In this document: piece by piece, positions 1-9,175 of the stretch | How the letters are laid out: each line of letters opens with the position of its first letter | Numbering within the stretch: position 1 is the stretch's first letter | Origin: Bacillus licheniformis DSM 13 = ATCC 14580 | GTDB taxonomy: Bacteria; Bacillota; Bacilli; Bacillales; Bacillaceae | DNA: 64,000 bases | Direction of reading: 5' to 3' | Assembly (NCBI RefSeq): GCF_000011645.1 | Contig: NC_006270.3 | Coordinates: forward strand, 3,184,501-3,248,500 | Notes under the pieces: generated by a model | Database searches by the model: none | Seen by the model: the letters and a program-made list of their open reading frames with translations, nothing else | What the model was told of the DNA's origin: nothing | Made by a program: the position numbers and the translations under genes

Positions 1-306
1 TGGCTCGATCAGCTTATCCCATACATTGAACGAAATATGGAAGAAGTCCGCCGCTTTTTGGCAGAGGAGCTGCCCGAGGTCCGCATGATGGAGCCTGACG
101 CCTCTTACTTGGCATGGCTTGACTGCCGAAAGCTCGGATTGTCGGATCAGGACATCAAACGGCTTCTCCTTCATAAAGGAAAGCTGATTCTTGAGCCGGG
201 ACCGAAGTACGGACCGGGCGGAGAAGGATTCGTCAGAATGAATGTCGGATGTTCGCTCTCTGTTGTAAAAGACGGACTCCGACGTCTGAAGACCGCTTTT
301 TCGTAA
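1..306 (+). CDS. patB: C-terminal part of PatB-type cystathionine beta-lyase (partial at window edge)
   Basis: The frame is open from base 1 and ends with TAA at 304-306, so only about the last 101 residues are visible. They match the C-terminal small domain of MalY/PatB-type PLP-dependent C-S lyases, which cleave cystathionine to homocysteine, pyruvate and ammonia. The Lys that binds PLP lies upstream of the window and cannot be checked. The stretch YLAWLDCRKLGL followed by LEPGPKYGPGGEGFVRMN is typical of the family, the latter carrying the Arg that binds the substrate carboxylate. The assignment is supported by kapB and kapD following, as in B. subtilis, but kinB, which lies between patB and kapB there, is missing here. 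Confidence 0.85.
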   Translation, partial: WLDQLIPYIERNMEEVRRFLAEELPEVRMMEPDASYLAWLDCRKLGLSDQDIKRLLLHKGKLILEPGPKYGPGGEGFVRMNVGCSLSVVKDGLRRLKTAFS

Positions 307-332
307 GCGTTCCGGCTGAAAGCCGGGCGCTT

Positions 333-533
333 CTAAGAGCGTTTATGGATGGTTTCATTCAATTCTCTTTCCAGCTTTTCCGCTTTTTCAGCTTCTTTTT
401 TGGAATGCTTGATAATCAGCCGGAATACAGCGATCGCGATGATAAAGAAAACGGCCAGCGTAATAAAAGAAGGGATATATTCTCTTTTGTCTTCAGGAAA
501 ATAGAGCATAAACTGAATCAGAAACGGCGCCAT
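333..533 (-). CDS. Small membrane protein of unknown function
   Basis: A 66-residue protein. The start at 533 is chosen because GGGAGG lies seven bases before that ATG; a longer in-frame reading to 566 lacks a ribosome site. One hydrophobic segment (about residues 22-40, SFITLAVFFIIAIAVFRLI) is followed by a highly charged, probably helical tail rich in Lys and Glu. It converges on patB and diverges from kapB, in the place where B. subtilis has kinB. I do not recognise a family. The tail suggests a membrane-anchored cytoplasmic coiled coil, which is only an inference. Confidence 0.6.
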   Translation of the reverse strand: MAPFLIQFMLYFPEDKREYIPSFITLAVFFIIAIAVFRLIIKHSKKEAEKAEKLERELNETIHKRS

Positions 534-600
534 TTTTCTTCCTCCCTGAAATGATTTTTTTACCATTTATTTATTATGATACCATTAGGAGGCAGATGCA

Positions 601-990
601 GTGAACAACCAATTTCAAGTCGGAGATCGCGTAAAGGGCTTTTATAAAACAGGCGTCTACATCGGCGAAATTACGGATGTTAAACCGATGCACTACCTGG
701 TCAAAATCCTCGCCGTGCTGACCCATCCGAAGCAGGGCGACCTTCATCATCCCAATCGGGCAGACGTCCCTTTTTTTCATGAACGAAAAGCGCTCGCTTA
801 CGGTGAACAGACGAATATCCCGCACCGCATGGTGAAGCCGTTCGATGAAGCTGTACCGGATTATGCGGATTCGCTCCGCTCAGCTTTGAGCCGCTTAAAA
901 ACGGATCTGCAAAACGATTCGTCCGAATACGCGGCAAAATCGCTTGAGCTTATTCATGGGCTTGAAAAAGAATATTTCCTGCACAAATAA
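601..990 (+). CDS. kapB: KapB, lipoprotein-like factor of the KinB sporulation pathway
   Basis: A 129-residue cytoplasmic protein starting at GTG, with AGGAGG nine bases upstream; the nearby ATG at 596 runs straight into a stop. B. subtilis KapB (about 128 residues) is needed for KinB to feed phosphate into the Spo0F/Spo0B phosphorelay. The N-terminal segment VGDRVKGFYKTGVYIGEI looks like a small SH3-like beta barrel, as in that family. In B. subtilis it is cotranscribed with kinB. Here kinB is not upstream, so the gene stands alone and its partner, if any, must be elsewhere. A terminator follows immediately. Confidence 0.9.
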   Translation: MNNQFQVGDRVKGFYKTGVYIGEITDVKPMHYLVKILAVLTHPKQGDLHHPNRADVPFFHERKALAYGEQTNIPHRMVKPFDEAVPDYADSLRSALSRLKTDLQNDSSEYAAKSLELIHGLEKEYFLHK

Positions 991-1019
991 CCCAATCTGT
1001 TTGTCAGATTGGGTTTTTT
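989..1019 (+). terminator. Rho-independent terminator of kapB
   Basis: An 11-bp stem (AACCCAATCTG with CAGATTGGGTT) around a five-base loop is followed by a T run. It overlaps the kapB stop codon and touches the 3' end of the convergent kapD. Confidence 0.85.
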
Positions 1020-1635
1020 ATGTGGCGTGCGGAAAGACTTTTGAGAGGTCAACCCGTTCGCCGATCGTCGTCGGCTTCGGATTTTCCAAATACTTCTTAT
1101 CCCGTTCTACGAGCCGAAACAACTTATACGTTGTCATCGCGTCGTCAAGCGCTTTATGCTGTTTTCCCGTTCCTGAATCGCCGTACTCTTCCGCTGCCTT
1201 CCACAAATTCGTCAATGTTTTGTCGCCGAAAAATTCCTTGTACTCCATGGAAAGGTCCCTCATCTCTCCTTTAAACGGAAACGGAACATGGTTGAACATG
1301 CAATTTTGCTTCAGCACTTTCATATCCATGTTTCCCCATGTAATGATGACGCTGTTTCGGTCAGGATCAAGCTCCCGCAGCTTTTCAATCAGCGCGTTAA
1401 ACGTGATGCCTTGGTCAACCTGTTCCTGCGTGATGCTGAGAAAATTTTTGCAGCGCCTCGTTAATTTAGGGAACTTCTTCGGCTTAATATAGCTTGAAAA
1501 CGTCTCAACCACCTCATCATGAACCGTCTTTACAATCCCTGCTTCTATGATTTCCGGGAAAAAATTTTGCGGGTGATACTTTCCCTCAGGCATTGTAAAT
1601 TCAAAATCAATAATCAGTAAGGTGCTCGCTTCCAA
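1018..1635 (-). CDS. kapD: KapD, DEDDh exonuclease-family inhibitor of the KinA pathway
   Basis: A 205-residue protein starting at TTG 1635, with GCAGGTG upstream. It has a DnaQ-like 3'-5' exonuclease fold: ExoI motif DFE (D10/E12), a middle region with WGNMDMKVL, and ExoIII motif HKALDDA, giving the H and D of the DEDDh set. In B. subtilis KapD inhibits sporulation initiation through KinA; the nucleic-acid substrate is not known to me. It is convergent with kapB, and their 3' ends are less than 30 bp apart. Length matches the B. subtilis protein. Confidence 0.9.
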   Translation of the reverse strand: MEASTLLIIDFEFTMPEGKYHPQNFFPEIIEAGIVKTVHDEVVETFSSYIKPKKFPKLTRRCKNFLSITQEQVDQGITFNALIEKLRELDPDRNSVIITWGNMDMKVLKQNCMFNHVPFPFKGEMRDLSMEYKEFFGDKTLTNLWKAAEEYGDSGTGKQHKALDDAMTTYKLFRLVERDKKYLENPKPTTIGERVDLSKVFPHAT

Positions 1636-1907
1636 CTTTCACACCTGCCTTTCTATCTCAATATAAAAAACTTATGGTGGTAACGCAGCGGATTGAAATT
1701 ATCCAAGCCTATAGTCTTCTGAATGTTTTCCAAAGTACGCTCATATTTCTCTTATTATATCATTATATTTCTATATTTAAGGTTTTATTTTCTGAAAATG
1801 TTGAAAATTCCTTCAAATGCCCATTTTTCGTCATTCTATAGAGCATCAATTCCATGCAGCTTTCGCATTTCATTTATAATGAAAGGGAATTCAAATTTTT
1901 TAAGAAG

Positions 1908-3125
1908 GTGATTCGCATCTCTGTTTATAAGAAAAACCTTGTGATCATGTGGTTTGCGAATTTTTTCGTGGCCGCAAGCTCCACAATGGTTCTGCCGTTT
2001 CTTTCCCTCTATATTGAGACGCTTGGCAGCTATTCGGACGGATTTACGGCAAAATGGAGCGGATACGTTTTCGGCGTCACATTTTTGATGGCCTTTTTAG
2101 TTTCTCCTTTTTGGGGAAGGTTCGGCGATAAACACGGCTATAAAAAAATCCTCTTGATCACGGGTACCGGAATCGGCACTTCCATTCTTCTCATGTCCCT
2201 TGTCTCGTCCGTATACGAGCTGTTTTTTTTGAGAATGGCGATGGGGCTCGTCACCGGGTTCATTCCCACTTCCCTTGCCATGATTTCGGCTCAGACGCCG
2301 AAAAAAACGGCTGGCAAAGTGCTCGGCACGCTGCAGATGGGCACGGTCTCGGGAGGATTATTCGGCCCCTTGCTCGGCGGTCTGCTCGCCGATCGCGTCG
2401 GTTTTACATATACGTTTTTCATTACGTCATTTGCGATTTACAGCGCGGTTTTCCTCGTGTTTGCCGGAGTGCGCGAACGGCCCCTGAAGCAGAAGCGCGA
2501 TGCTTCCGCCGGGTACACGAGAAAGCAGGTTCTGCAGACGATTCTGCATCAGCGTCCGCTGATCACGGCGATGATCCTCACCGCTGTGATTCAAGTGGGA
2601 AACTTCAGTGTTCAGCCGCTGCTCGCTTTATACGTCAGCGAACTGCACGGAACTCAGAATCTCGCATTTTTTTCAGGGCTGGCTTTTTCTGCAACCGGCC
2701 TTGGAAGCCTGCTCGCTGCGAGAAAATGGGGCGCTTTGGGCGACCGGTTCGGCCACGGAAAAATATTGATGATTCTCGCGCTGGCTGCCGCGGTTTGCGT
2801 TATCCCGCAAGGACTTACATCTCAGTATGAAACGCTTGTGTTCTTCCGCTTTCTGTTCGGAATCGCACTTGGCGGGATGATTCCCTGCATCACCGCTTTA
2901 ATCCGGGTTGAATCACCGGGGCCTATACAAGGAGAAGTGCTTGGCTATAATGTAAGTTTCAGATTTTTAGGCAATGTCATCGGCCCGGTGCTCGGCGGCA
3001 TCCTTTCCAGCTTTTTCGGTATTTCTTCCGCCTTTTACGCAACTGCAGTCCTCTTTTTCGGCGGAGCATGCCTTCTGATGTTCCAAAGGTCCCAGCAAAA
3101 AAAATCAGAGGCGAAAGCAAGCTGA
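1908..3125 (+). CDS. yuxJ: YuxJ, MFS multidrug-type efflux transporter
   Basis: A 12-helix major facilitator of the DHA1 drug:H+ antiporter type. The cytoplasmic loop between helices 2 and 3 carries FWGRFGDKHGYKK, which fits the MFS motif A. A second copy of that motif, KWGALGDRFGHGK, sits at the half-way point. The start is uncertain. GTG 1908 gives 405 residues, while the frame is open to ATG 1854 (423 residues). Neither has a convincing ribosome site. GTG 1908 overlaps the stop of an 11-codon leader frame (ATG 1878), which hints at translational coupling. The substrate is unknown. It sits between kapD and pbpD as in B. subtilis. Confidence 0.8.
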   Translation: MIRISVYKKNLVIMWFANFFVAASSTMVLPFLSLYIETLGSYSDGFTAKWSGYVFGVTFLMAFLVSPFWGRFGDKHGYKKILLITGTGIGTSILLMSLVSSVYELFFLRMAMGLVTGFIPTSLAMISAQTPKKTAGKVLGTLQMGTVSGGLFGPLLGGLLADRVGFTYTFFITSFAIYSAVFLVFAGVRERPLKQKRDASAGYTRKQVLQTILHQRPLITAMILTAVIQVGNFSVQPLLALYVSELHGTQNLAFFSGLAFSATGLGSLLAARKWGALGDRFGHGKILMILALAAAVCVIPQGLTSQYETLVFFRFLFGIALGGMIPCITALIRVESPGPIQGEVLGYNVSFRFLGNVIGPVLGGILSSFFGISSAFYATAVLFFGGACLLMFQRSQQKKSEAKAS

Positions 3126-3216
3126 AATCGGATAAAAAAACTGCCAATCTATCAAATTATCCTTCTCGATATCCAAAAAGAATGGTACGATATGGCTAGA
3201 ATTTAGCGAAAAGAGA

Positions 3217-5094
3217 GTGACAAAGTTGCGTTCATTTTTTGGATGGATTTTTCTGTTGATGTTAATACCTATATTTGTCTTTACCTTAATGGCCTCCGGC
3301 CGGGAAGCTCAGAATATGAAGCCTCTCGATCAGGTGCTCGATGAGAAGATCAATATAAAGGATATCGGCCTTGTACAAAACAGCTACATGTATGACAGGG
3401 ACGGCGCTCTGATTTCCGAAATCGTTTCAGATCACCAAAACCGGGTATTCGTCCCCTATAAAGATATCCCTGAACATGTGAAGCAGCTGTTTCTGACTTC
3501 GGAGGACCGTCATTTCTTTCAGCATAAAGGCTTTGATTTTATCGGGATGGCCCGGGCCGCCGCAGCCAATGTCAAAAAAGGCGGCATTGATCAGGGGGCC
3601 AGCACGATTACACAGCAGCTTTCGAGAAACTTGTATTTGAACCATGAACGAACCTTCGACCGCAAGTTCACTGAGCTCCTGTATTCCTACCAGCTGGAAA
3701 AAAAGCTTTCAAAAGAAGAAATTTTTGAGAAATACTTAAACACCATCTATTTTAATCACGGGGTCTACGGAATTGGATCCGCGTCTTCTTTCTATTTCAG
3801 CAAGCCTTTGAAATCTCTCAGCCTTGCCGAAACGGCGTTTATTTGCGCGATCCCTAATAACCCTACATTATATGATCCTTTGAAACATTTTGACTACACA
3901 AAAACCCGCCAAAAGCGGCTGCTTGAAGGGCTGAAAAAAGCGGGCGTGATCACCGAAAAAGAATACAGCAAAGCCGTTAAGCAAAAAATTACGCTTAACG
4001 TGAAAGAAAAGAAAGACGACTATCCCGACTATACGACCTATGTCAACGAGGAATTCACCAAATTGGTGTCCGCTACGGAAGGGTTTGACGAACGGCTGAA
4101 AAAGGCAAAAACAAAAGAAGAAAAGAAAAAAATCGAAAAAGAGCTGTCAAACCGAATCAGCTCCCTCACGACAAGCGGAATCAAAATTTATACGGCGCTC
4201 GATACCAGCATGCAAAACCGTGTCGTCCAGCAAGTGAAGAACCGCCTCCCTTATGAAGGCGTACAAGGCGGAGCAGTGGTGATCAACCACCAAACCCATC
4301 AAATCGTCGCCATGTCCGGCGGGAAAAACTATAAAAAGTACGATTATAACCTGGCATTCCAAGCATACAGGCAGCCGGGGTCATCAATTAAGCCGCTCCT
4401 TGACTACGGGCCGTACATTGAAGAAACGGGTGCGACGGCAGGCAGCATGATTGACGCAAGCAAATTTTGCAGCAAGGAATACTGTCCGAACAACTTCAAC
4501 GAAAGAACATACGGAACCGTGTCGATCAAGACAGCCTTTAAATATTCGTATAATACACCAGCCGTACGTATGCTGAACCGGGTCGGCGTGCAAAAAGGAT
4601 TCAGCTATTTAAAACCGTTCGGATTCGATAAAATCGTTCAAAACGACTACCGTCTTCCTGCTGCGCTGGGCGGATTTACATGGGGCTTCTCACCGCTGGA
4701 GATGGCTGATGCCTATACGACCTTCGGCAATAACGGAAGCTACACATCCAGCCATGCAATCACAAAGGTGACGGATTTAAAAGGAAAAACGCTATACAAA
4801 TGGAAAGACAAGCCGCAGCAAGTATTCAGCATGCGGACAAACAGCCAAATGCGCGAACTCTTAGCAGCGGTTGTTAAAGAAGGAACCGGAAAAAAAGCGA
4901 ATTTCAGCGGCGGATATGTAGGAGGAAAAACCGGAACATCCAACGGGTACAGAGACCTTTGGTTTGTCGGATTGACGGATACATACACAATGAGTGTATG
5001 GGTCGGAAAAGAGGCAAAAGGCACTGTCGAGTACCTGCATCACGCGGGACCTCAACTTTTAATCTGGAGAGGAACGCTGCAATACGCATCTTAA
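3217..5094 (+). CDS. pbpD: PbpD, class A penicillin-binding protein 4
   Basis: A bifunctional peptidoglycan synthase of 625 residues, starting at GTG with AAAAGAGA just upstream. An N-terminal membrane anchor (residues 5-27) precedes a GT51 glycosyltransferase domain with the catalytic TSEDRHFFQHKG segment and the STITQQL motif. The transpeptidase domain shows SSIK (active-site Ser), SYNTP (SxN) and KTGTS. It polymerises lipid II and cross-links stem peptides outside the membrane. Length equals B. subtilis PbpD (624), and yuxK follows 17 bases later, suggesting cotranscription. Confidence 0.95.
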   Translation: MTKLRSFFGWIFLLMLIPIFVFTLMASGREAQNMKPLDQVLDEKINIKDIGLVQNSYMYDRDGALISEIVSDHQNRVFVPYKDIPEHVKQLFLTSEDRHFFQHKGFDFIGMARAAAANVKKGGIDQGASTITQQLSRNLYLNHERTFDRKFTELLYSYQLEKKLSKEEIFEKYLNTIYFNHGVYGIGSASSFYFSKPLKSLSLAETAFICAIPNNPTLYDPLKHFDYTKTRQKRLLEGLKKAGVITEKEYSKAVKQKITLNVKEKKDDYPDYTTYVNEEFTKLVSATEGFDERLKKAKTKEEKKKIEKELSNRISSLTTSGIKIYTALDTSMQNRVVQQVKNRLPYEGVQGGAVVINHQTHQIVAMSGGKNYKKYDYNLAFQAYRQPGSSIKPLLDYGPYIEETGATAGSMIDASKFCSKEYCPNNFNERTYGTVSIKTAFKYSYNTPAVRMLNRVGVQKGFSYLKPFGFDKIVQNDYRLPAALGGFTWGFSPLEMADAYTTFGNNGSYTSSHAITKVTDLKGKTLYKWKDKPQQVFSMRTNSQMRELLAAVVKEGTGKKANFSGGYVGGKTGTSNGYRDLWFVGLTDTYTMSVWVGKEAKGTVEYLHHAGPQLLIWRGTLQYAS

Positions 5095-5111
5095 ATTAAA
5101 AAAAGGGGTGG

Positions 5112-5525
5112 ATGAAAGTGGCGGATATGCCCGATCGAATCGTTCTGTTTGACGGCGTGTGCAACTTTTGCGACGGAGCCGTGCAATTCATTATCAAACA
5201 TGATCCTGAAGGCTTATTTTCATTCGCTTCCCTGCAATCTGACGCCGGAGGGAATCTGCTCAAGCAATATCACCTCCCTTCCGATCATTTTAACAGCTTT
5301 ATTTTGATCGAAAACGGCCGGGTATATCAAAAGTCAACGGCCGCCTTGCACGTGGTGAAAAGCCTCCCGGGCCTTTGGCGGGCCGCTTCCGCCCTCTTGA
5401 TCATTCCCCGGCCGCTTCGGGACGCCGTCTACAGTGTCATTGCGAAAAACCGCTACAAATGGTTCGGGCAAAAAAGCGAGTGCACCGTTCCCGGTCCTGA
5501 GATCAGAAAACGATTTTTATCATAA
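5112..5525 (+). CDS. yuxK: YuxK, DCC-family thiol-disulfide oxidoreductase
   Basis: A 137-residue DUF393 protein. It opens with the family signature LFDGVCNFCDGAVQF, a D-x3-C-x2-C thioredoxin-like redox motif. The start at 5112 has AGGGGTGG eight bases upstream. It lies directly behind pbpD and ahead of a strong terminator. The DCC family is thought to do thiol-disulfide exchange; no substrate is known and no signal peptide is visible. Confidence 0.88.
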   Translation: MKVADMPDRIVLFDGVCNFCDGAVQFIIKHDPEGLFSFASLQSDAGGNLLKQYHLPSDHFNSFILIENGRVYQKSTAALHVVKSLPGLWRAASALLIIPRPLRDAVYSVIAKNRYKWFGQKSECTVPGPEIRKRFLS

Positions 5526-5568
5526 AAAAACCGGAGCCGCCGGACAAACGTCCGCGCTCCGGTTTTTT
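5525..5568 (+). terminator. Terminator shared by yuxK and yufK
   Basis: AAAAACCGGAGC pairs with GCTCCGGTTTTTT around an inner hairpin. T runs on both strands let it serve the convergent yuxK and yufK. Confidence 0.85.
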
Positions 5569-5575
5569 GCATGGC

Positions 5576-6133
5576 TCAAACGGGCAGGCTCGCCATGACG
5601 CTGTTATAAAGCTTGATGATGATATACACCGTCCCGATCATAAACGTAAACCAAAACAGCAGCTCAAACATAATAAAACCGATTAATGACATGAATGAAA
5701 GCGTGCTGTGGATCGTATAAACGATAAAAATAAAATATACGAGAGTTGCGAGTAAAAAAAGCGCTGCAATTCCCGCGGCATATTGGACAAAAATAAAAGA
5801 TAAAAGGCTTGCTCCTAGATACACGGCAGAACCGATCCTGATTTTTCTCAGATTCGCTCCTTCAGGATCTTTGGCAAAAAATAAAAGGGCAAGCTCTGTC
5901 ACTGTATTGGCAATCAGCTTCAAAGCGGAAAATACCATGAAAAAAATCAGCGTAAACACAGCAAACAAAGCCATCCGGATGCCGCTCTCAGAGAAAAATT
6001 CGAGCATCCCTTTGTAGATGCCGAGAGAAGACAGCATCTGCATGGCATAGATAACGGAAGAAATCGCAAGAGATGAACTGAAAAGAAGAATTGCGATAAA
6101 AGGAAAAAAGCCTGTTACATACGTATTTTTCAT
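5576..6133 (-). CDS. yufK: YufK, polytopic membrane protein of unknown function
   Basis: A 185-residue protein with five to six predicted membrane spans, beginning at ATG 6133, which has AGAAAGGGA seven bases upstream. The longer in-frame start at 6196 has no ribosome site. The chosen length equals B. subtilis YufK. No enzymatic or transport motif is visible. It is divergent from malK. Confidence 0.82.
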   Translation of the reverse strand: MKNTYVTGFFPFIAILLFSSSLAISSVIYAMQMLSSLGIYKGMLEFFSESGIRMALFAVFTLIFFMVFSALKLIANTVTELALLFFAKDPEGANLRKIRIGSAVYLGASLLSFIFVQYAAGIAALFLLATLVYFIFIVYTIHSTLSFMSLIGFIMFELLFWFTFMIGTVYIIIKLYNSVMASLPV

Positions 6134-6189
6134 AAAAAAAAGTCCCTTTCTGATATGTTCCTCATTCATTATGTACGACTTATGACCTG

Positions 6190-6218
6190 TTGACAAGAAT
6201 ATTTTCCATATTTTTAAT
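6190..6218 (+). promoter_or_regulatory. Candidate sigma-A promoter of malKR
   Basis: TTGACA (6190-6195), a 17-bp spacer and TTTAAT (6213-6218) lie about 100 bp before malK, leaving a leader of roughly 95 bases. Strand and distance suit malKR. Confidence 0.5.
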
Positions 6219-6319
6219 TTCTGCTAATGCGGCAGAAAGGTGCAGGATTCTTCACAAATTCGCCATTTACTTGTAAAGTATTATGTGTTGACTAATCAAT
6301 AGATCGCGAGGAATCGCCG

Positions 6320-7921
6320 TTGAAAAAAACATTAAAACTGCAGACACGGTTAACGATATTTGTCTGCGTCGTCGTTTTAATTTCTTTATTGATCGCGTTT
6401 TTTATGGTCGGCTCTGAGACCGCAAGGAACATTCGGGAGCAGGAGCAGCAGATTGCCCTGCAGACGGCGGAGATGGTCGCCGAGGCTCCGATTACGGCAC
6501 AATCGCTGGAAAGCGGCGAATACGAAGAGCTCCGGAAATACACCGCCCGCGTTCAAAAAATCACCCAGACTGAATTCGTCGTTGTCATGGATATGAACAG
6601 CATCCGCAAAACCCACCCCGATCCGAATAAAATCGGAAAGAAATTTGCCGGCGGGGACGAAAAAGAAGTGCTGAAGGGCCGACGCCACATTAGTACGGCA
6701 AAAGGCACGCTCGGTGAATCACTGAGGGCTTTCGTTCCCATCTATAATAAAACGGGCACCCAGGTCGGAGCGGTAGCGGTCGGGATCACCCTTAACGAGA
6801 TTGAGCAGATCACCCAGCAAAATCTCCGCCCTCTATATACGGTCATCGTCCTCAGCATCGTCGCCGGAATCATCGGAGCTGTCATCGTGGCGAGGAAAGT
6901 GAAAACGATTATGTTCGGCATGGAACCATATGAAATTGCAACGCTTTTGAACGAACGAAGCGCAATGCTTGAGTCGACAAAAGAAGGGATTCTCGCCGTT
7001 GATCGAACAGGAAAAATCAAGCTCGCCAATGCGGAAGCGAAGCGCCTGTTTCAAAAAATGGGGATCGAAGAGAATCCGATCGACCGGGATGTACTCGACA
7101 TCTTGCCAAACAGCCGACTGAAACAAGTGATCGAAACACAGAAGCCCGTTCAGGACCGCGATGTCAGAATCAATGGCCTTGAACTTGTCTTTAATGAAGT
7201 TCCGATTCACTTAAAAAAGGGAAACATCGTCGGAGCGATTGCGACATTCCGCGACAAAACCGAAGTGAAGCACTTAGCTGAGCAGCTGTCCGGTGTTAAA
7301 ATGTACGCAAACGCGCTCAGGGCGCAGTCGCACGAGTTTATGAACAAGCTCCACGTCATTCTCGGTCTTGTTCAATTAAAGAACTACGACGAGCTTGGAA
7401 ACTATATAAAAGACATTGCGATCTATCAGCAGTCTGAAGCGAGCGGAATTATCAACCATATCAAAAACTCGGTACTCGCCGGCTTTTTGCTCGGCAAACA
7501 GAGCTATATTCGGGAACAGGGGGCCTCGTTGGAGGTTCATTGCAGCACGAGGATTCCGGATACAGCCAACACAGCGGTGATTCACGATTTGATCACCGTT
7601 ATCGGGAACCTTCTCAACAATGCCCTTGATGCCGTTTCCGCCACTGAGAAGAAAAATATTTCGATTTCATTCCGCCATCATGACGGACAGCTTGATATTG
7701 AAGTCACGGATACGGGAGTCGGCATATCCAAGGAGGAACAGCAGAAAATGTTTGACCAAGGCTTTTCAACAAAGGGCCCCAATCGGGGGTTCGGTCTTTA
7801 TTTCGTCGAACAAAGCCTTGAAAATTTAAATGGACATATCGTCGTGACGAGCGAAAAGAATGAAGGAACGACATTCAGTCTCCGCATTCCGTATGAACCA
7901 AAGGAGGATGACCATGATTGA
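6320..7921 (+). CDS. malK: MalK (YufL), malate-sensing histidine kinase
   Basis: A 533-residue CitA/DcuS-type sensor kinase starting at TTG, with GAGGAA upstream. Two transmembrane helices (about residues 12-31 and 172-193) bracket an extracellular PAS-like domain (Cache fold). A cytoplasmic PAS domain follows, then the phosphoacceptor segment [10 protein letters not shown] (His 338) and a HATPase domain with [10 protein letters not shown] and the DTGVGI and GFGLYF boxes. In B. subtilis the pair senses external malate and activates malate transport. It overlaps malR by eight bases, so the two are translationally coupled. The target gene maeN lies 4.7 kb downstream. Confidence 0.93.
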   Translation: MKKTLKLQTRLTIFVCVVVLISLLIAFFMVGSETARNIREQEQQIALQTAEMVAEAPITAQSLESGEYEELRKYTARVQKITQTEFVVVMDMNSIRKTHPDPNKIGKKFAGGDEKEVLKGRRHISTAKGTLGESLRAFVPIYNKTGTQVGAVAVGITLNEIEQITQQNLRPLYTVIVLSIVAGIIGAVIVARKVKTIMFGMEPYEIATLLNERSAMLESTKEGILAVDRTGKIKLANAEAKRLFQKMGIEENPIDRDVLDILPNSRLKQVIETQKPVQDRDVRINGLELVFNEVPIHLKKGNIVGAIATFRDKTEVKHLAEQLSGVKMYANALRAQSHEFMNKLHVILGLVQLKNYDELGNYIKDIAIYQQSEASGIINHIKNSVLAGFLLGKQSYIREQGASLEVHCSTRIPDTANTAVIHDLITVIGNLLNNALDAVSATEKKNISISFRHHDGQLDIEVTDTGVGISKEEQQKMFDQGFSTKGPNRGFGLYFVEQSLENLNGHIVVTSEKNEGTTFSLRIPYEPKEDDHD

Positions 7922-8621
7922 TGTATTAATTGTTGAAGACGACCCGATGGTAAGAGAGCTGAATAAACGTTACCTCAGCCAAGTAGAGGGATTTCAGCTG
8001 AAGGGCATTGCCGCTTCTTTTCAAGAGGCTCTCACCTTCCTCCGGGAAGAGCATATCGATCTGATCCTGCTCGACATTTATATGCCTGGCAGGAACGGCG
8101 TCGAACTGCTCACTGAGATCAGACGCCAAAATCAAGCTGTCGACGTGATCGTCATCTCAGCGGCCAGTGAAATGGATGTTGTTCAAAAAACGCTGCGGTT
8201 CGGGGCCGTCGATTACTTAATCAAGCCGTTCGAATTTGAGCGGTTTCAAAGCGCGCTCACTGATTACAAACGGAAGCAGCAGCTCTATGCTAGCAACCGG
8301 AATATCAGCCAAAAAGAGCTGGATTTTGAACTTTTTCAAAAAAAACGCGCGCCCGAAAAGGTACATTTGCCAAAAGGGCTGACCAAAAGCACGCTGAAGC
8401 TCATTTGGTCAAGCATCAGATCGTTTGACAGCTTGACGTTCACAACGGAAGATTTGGCCAATCACACGGAAATCTCTCAAGTTTCAATCCGCAAATACTT
8501 AAAGTTTCTGGAGGAAATCGAAGTTCTCAACGTAGAAATGGCCTACGGGACGATCGGCAGGCCGGTTTTCCAATATAAATTAAATACAAATGACTTGAAT
8601 GTGATTAACCAATATCTATAA
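7914..8621 (+). CDS. malR: MalR (YufM), malate response regulator
   Basis: A 235-residue response regulator of the CitB/DcuR type. The start at 7914 is preferred because AAGGAGG lies six bases upstream; ATG 7908 is too close to it. The receiver domain has acidic residues D9/D10, phospho-acceptor D54 (LLDIYMPG) and the conserved K of IKPFEF. The C-terminal part is a winged helix-turn-helix ([15 protein letters not shown]) typical of YcbB/DcuR-like regulators. It activates maeN-type malate transport genes in B. subtilis. A strong terminator follows. Confidence 0.93.
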   Translation: MIDVLIVEDDPMVRELNKRYLSQVEGFQLKGIAASFQEALTFLREEHIDLILLDIYMPGRNGVELLTEIRRQNQAVDVIVISAASEMDVVQKTLRFGAVDYLIKPFEFERFQSALTDYKRKQQLYASNRNISQKELDFELFQKKRAPEKVHLPKGLTKSTLKLIWSSIRSFDSLTFTTEDLANHTEISQVSIRKYLKFLEEIEVLNVEMAYGTIGRPVFQYKLNTNDLNVINQYL

Positions 8622-8630
8622 CATGTCCCC

Positions 8631-8666
8631 GCCCGCTGCTCTCTAAAGACAGCGGGCGTTTTTTTT
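8631..8666 (+). terminator. Terminator of malKR
   Basis: GCCCGCTG pairs with CAGCGGGC across an 11-base loop, followed by eight T. Confidence 0.9.
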
Positions 8667-8683
8667 GTAACGGCCACATTTGA

Positions 8684-8945
8684 CTCGCCATCATTGCCGG
8701 ACAAGGATTTATCGCGCTCGCCGCGCTTGTGTTCGGTAAATGGCAGCCGATCGGAGCCCTGTTCTTCAGCTTCGCTCAAAGCTTAAGCATCATCGGGTTC
8801 ACGCTTCCCTTCTTCAAAAGAAATACCAAACGTCTATATGCTGATTGCGCCTTACGTATTGACGATTCTAGCGCTGGCCGGATTTAGCGGCAGAGCCGAA
8901 GCGCCAAAGGCAAACGGTATCCCTTATATTAAAGGAAAACGATAA
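8684..8945 (+). pseudogene. nupQ: 3' remnant of nupQ (yufQ), guanosine ABC transporter permease
   Basis: No start codon or full gene is present, but two consecutive frames read as the end of a nucleoside ABC transporter permease. The first frame gives IAGQGFIALAALVFGKW and then FAQSLSIIG; near 8820 the frame shifts. The second gives [15 protein letters not shown] and ends PYIKGKR with TAA at 8943-8945. This matches the tail of B. subtilis NupQ as I remember it. In B. subtilis nupNOPQ lies exactly between malR and maeN, so this is a scar of the lost operon. Its own terminator survives downstream. Confidence 0.85.
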
Positions 8946-8953
8946 CCGAACGA

Positions 8954-8993
8954 TAGAATAAGAGAGCGGCCTGCTCTCTTATTCTTTTTTTGT
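8954..8993 (+). terminator. Relict terminator of the lost nup operon
   Basis: AGAATAAGAGAGC pairs with GCTCTCTTATTCT around a short loop, followed by seven T. It still insulates the downstream lipid operon. Confidence 0.85.
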
Positions 8994-9092
8994 TACCTTA
9001 ACAAAAGATAAAATTTTTTGACGCCGCCATTGTCTTTACCACTTTTATGGTATGATGAAAAAGTCTGGTTATCAATCATTACAGGAATTTTA

Positions 9093-9121
9093 TTGCAGAC
9101 AGGAAGCAAATCGTATACAAT
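9093..9121 (+). promoter_or_regulatory. Candidate promoter of the pssA-dedA-psd operon
   Basis: TTGCAG (9093-9098), a 17-bp spacer and TACAAT (9116-9121) lie about 55 bp before the TTG start of pssA. I see no clear ECF sigma-X type promoter here, the type reported for the B. subtilis pssA operon. Confidence 0.45.
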
Positions 9122-9175
9122 TTAATATTGTTTAATTTCTATATAAAACGTTTTTATTTAAAGGATGCGAAAACA

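Noticed and set aside
249..554. Plus-strand frame of 101 codons after patB
   Set aside because: Overlaps patB in another frame and the minus-strand small membrane protein; Phe/Arg-rich, without initiation signals.
944..1492. Plus-strand open frame of 182 codons opposite kapD
   Set aside because: It is the complement of a well-supported DEDDh exonuclease gene, has no ribosome site and no recognisable protein pattern.
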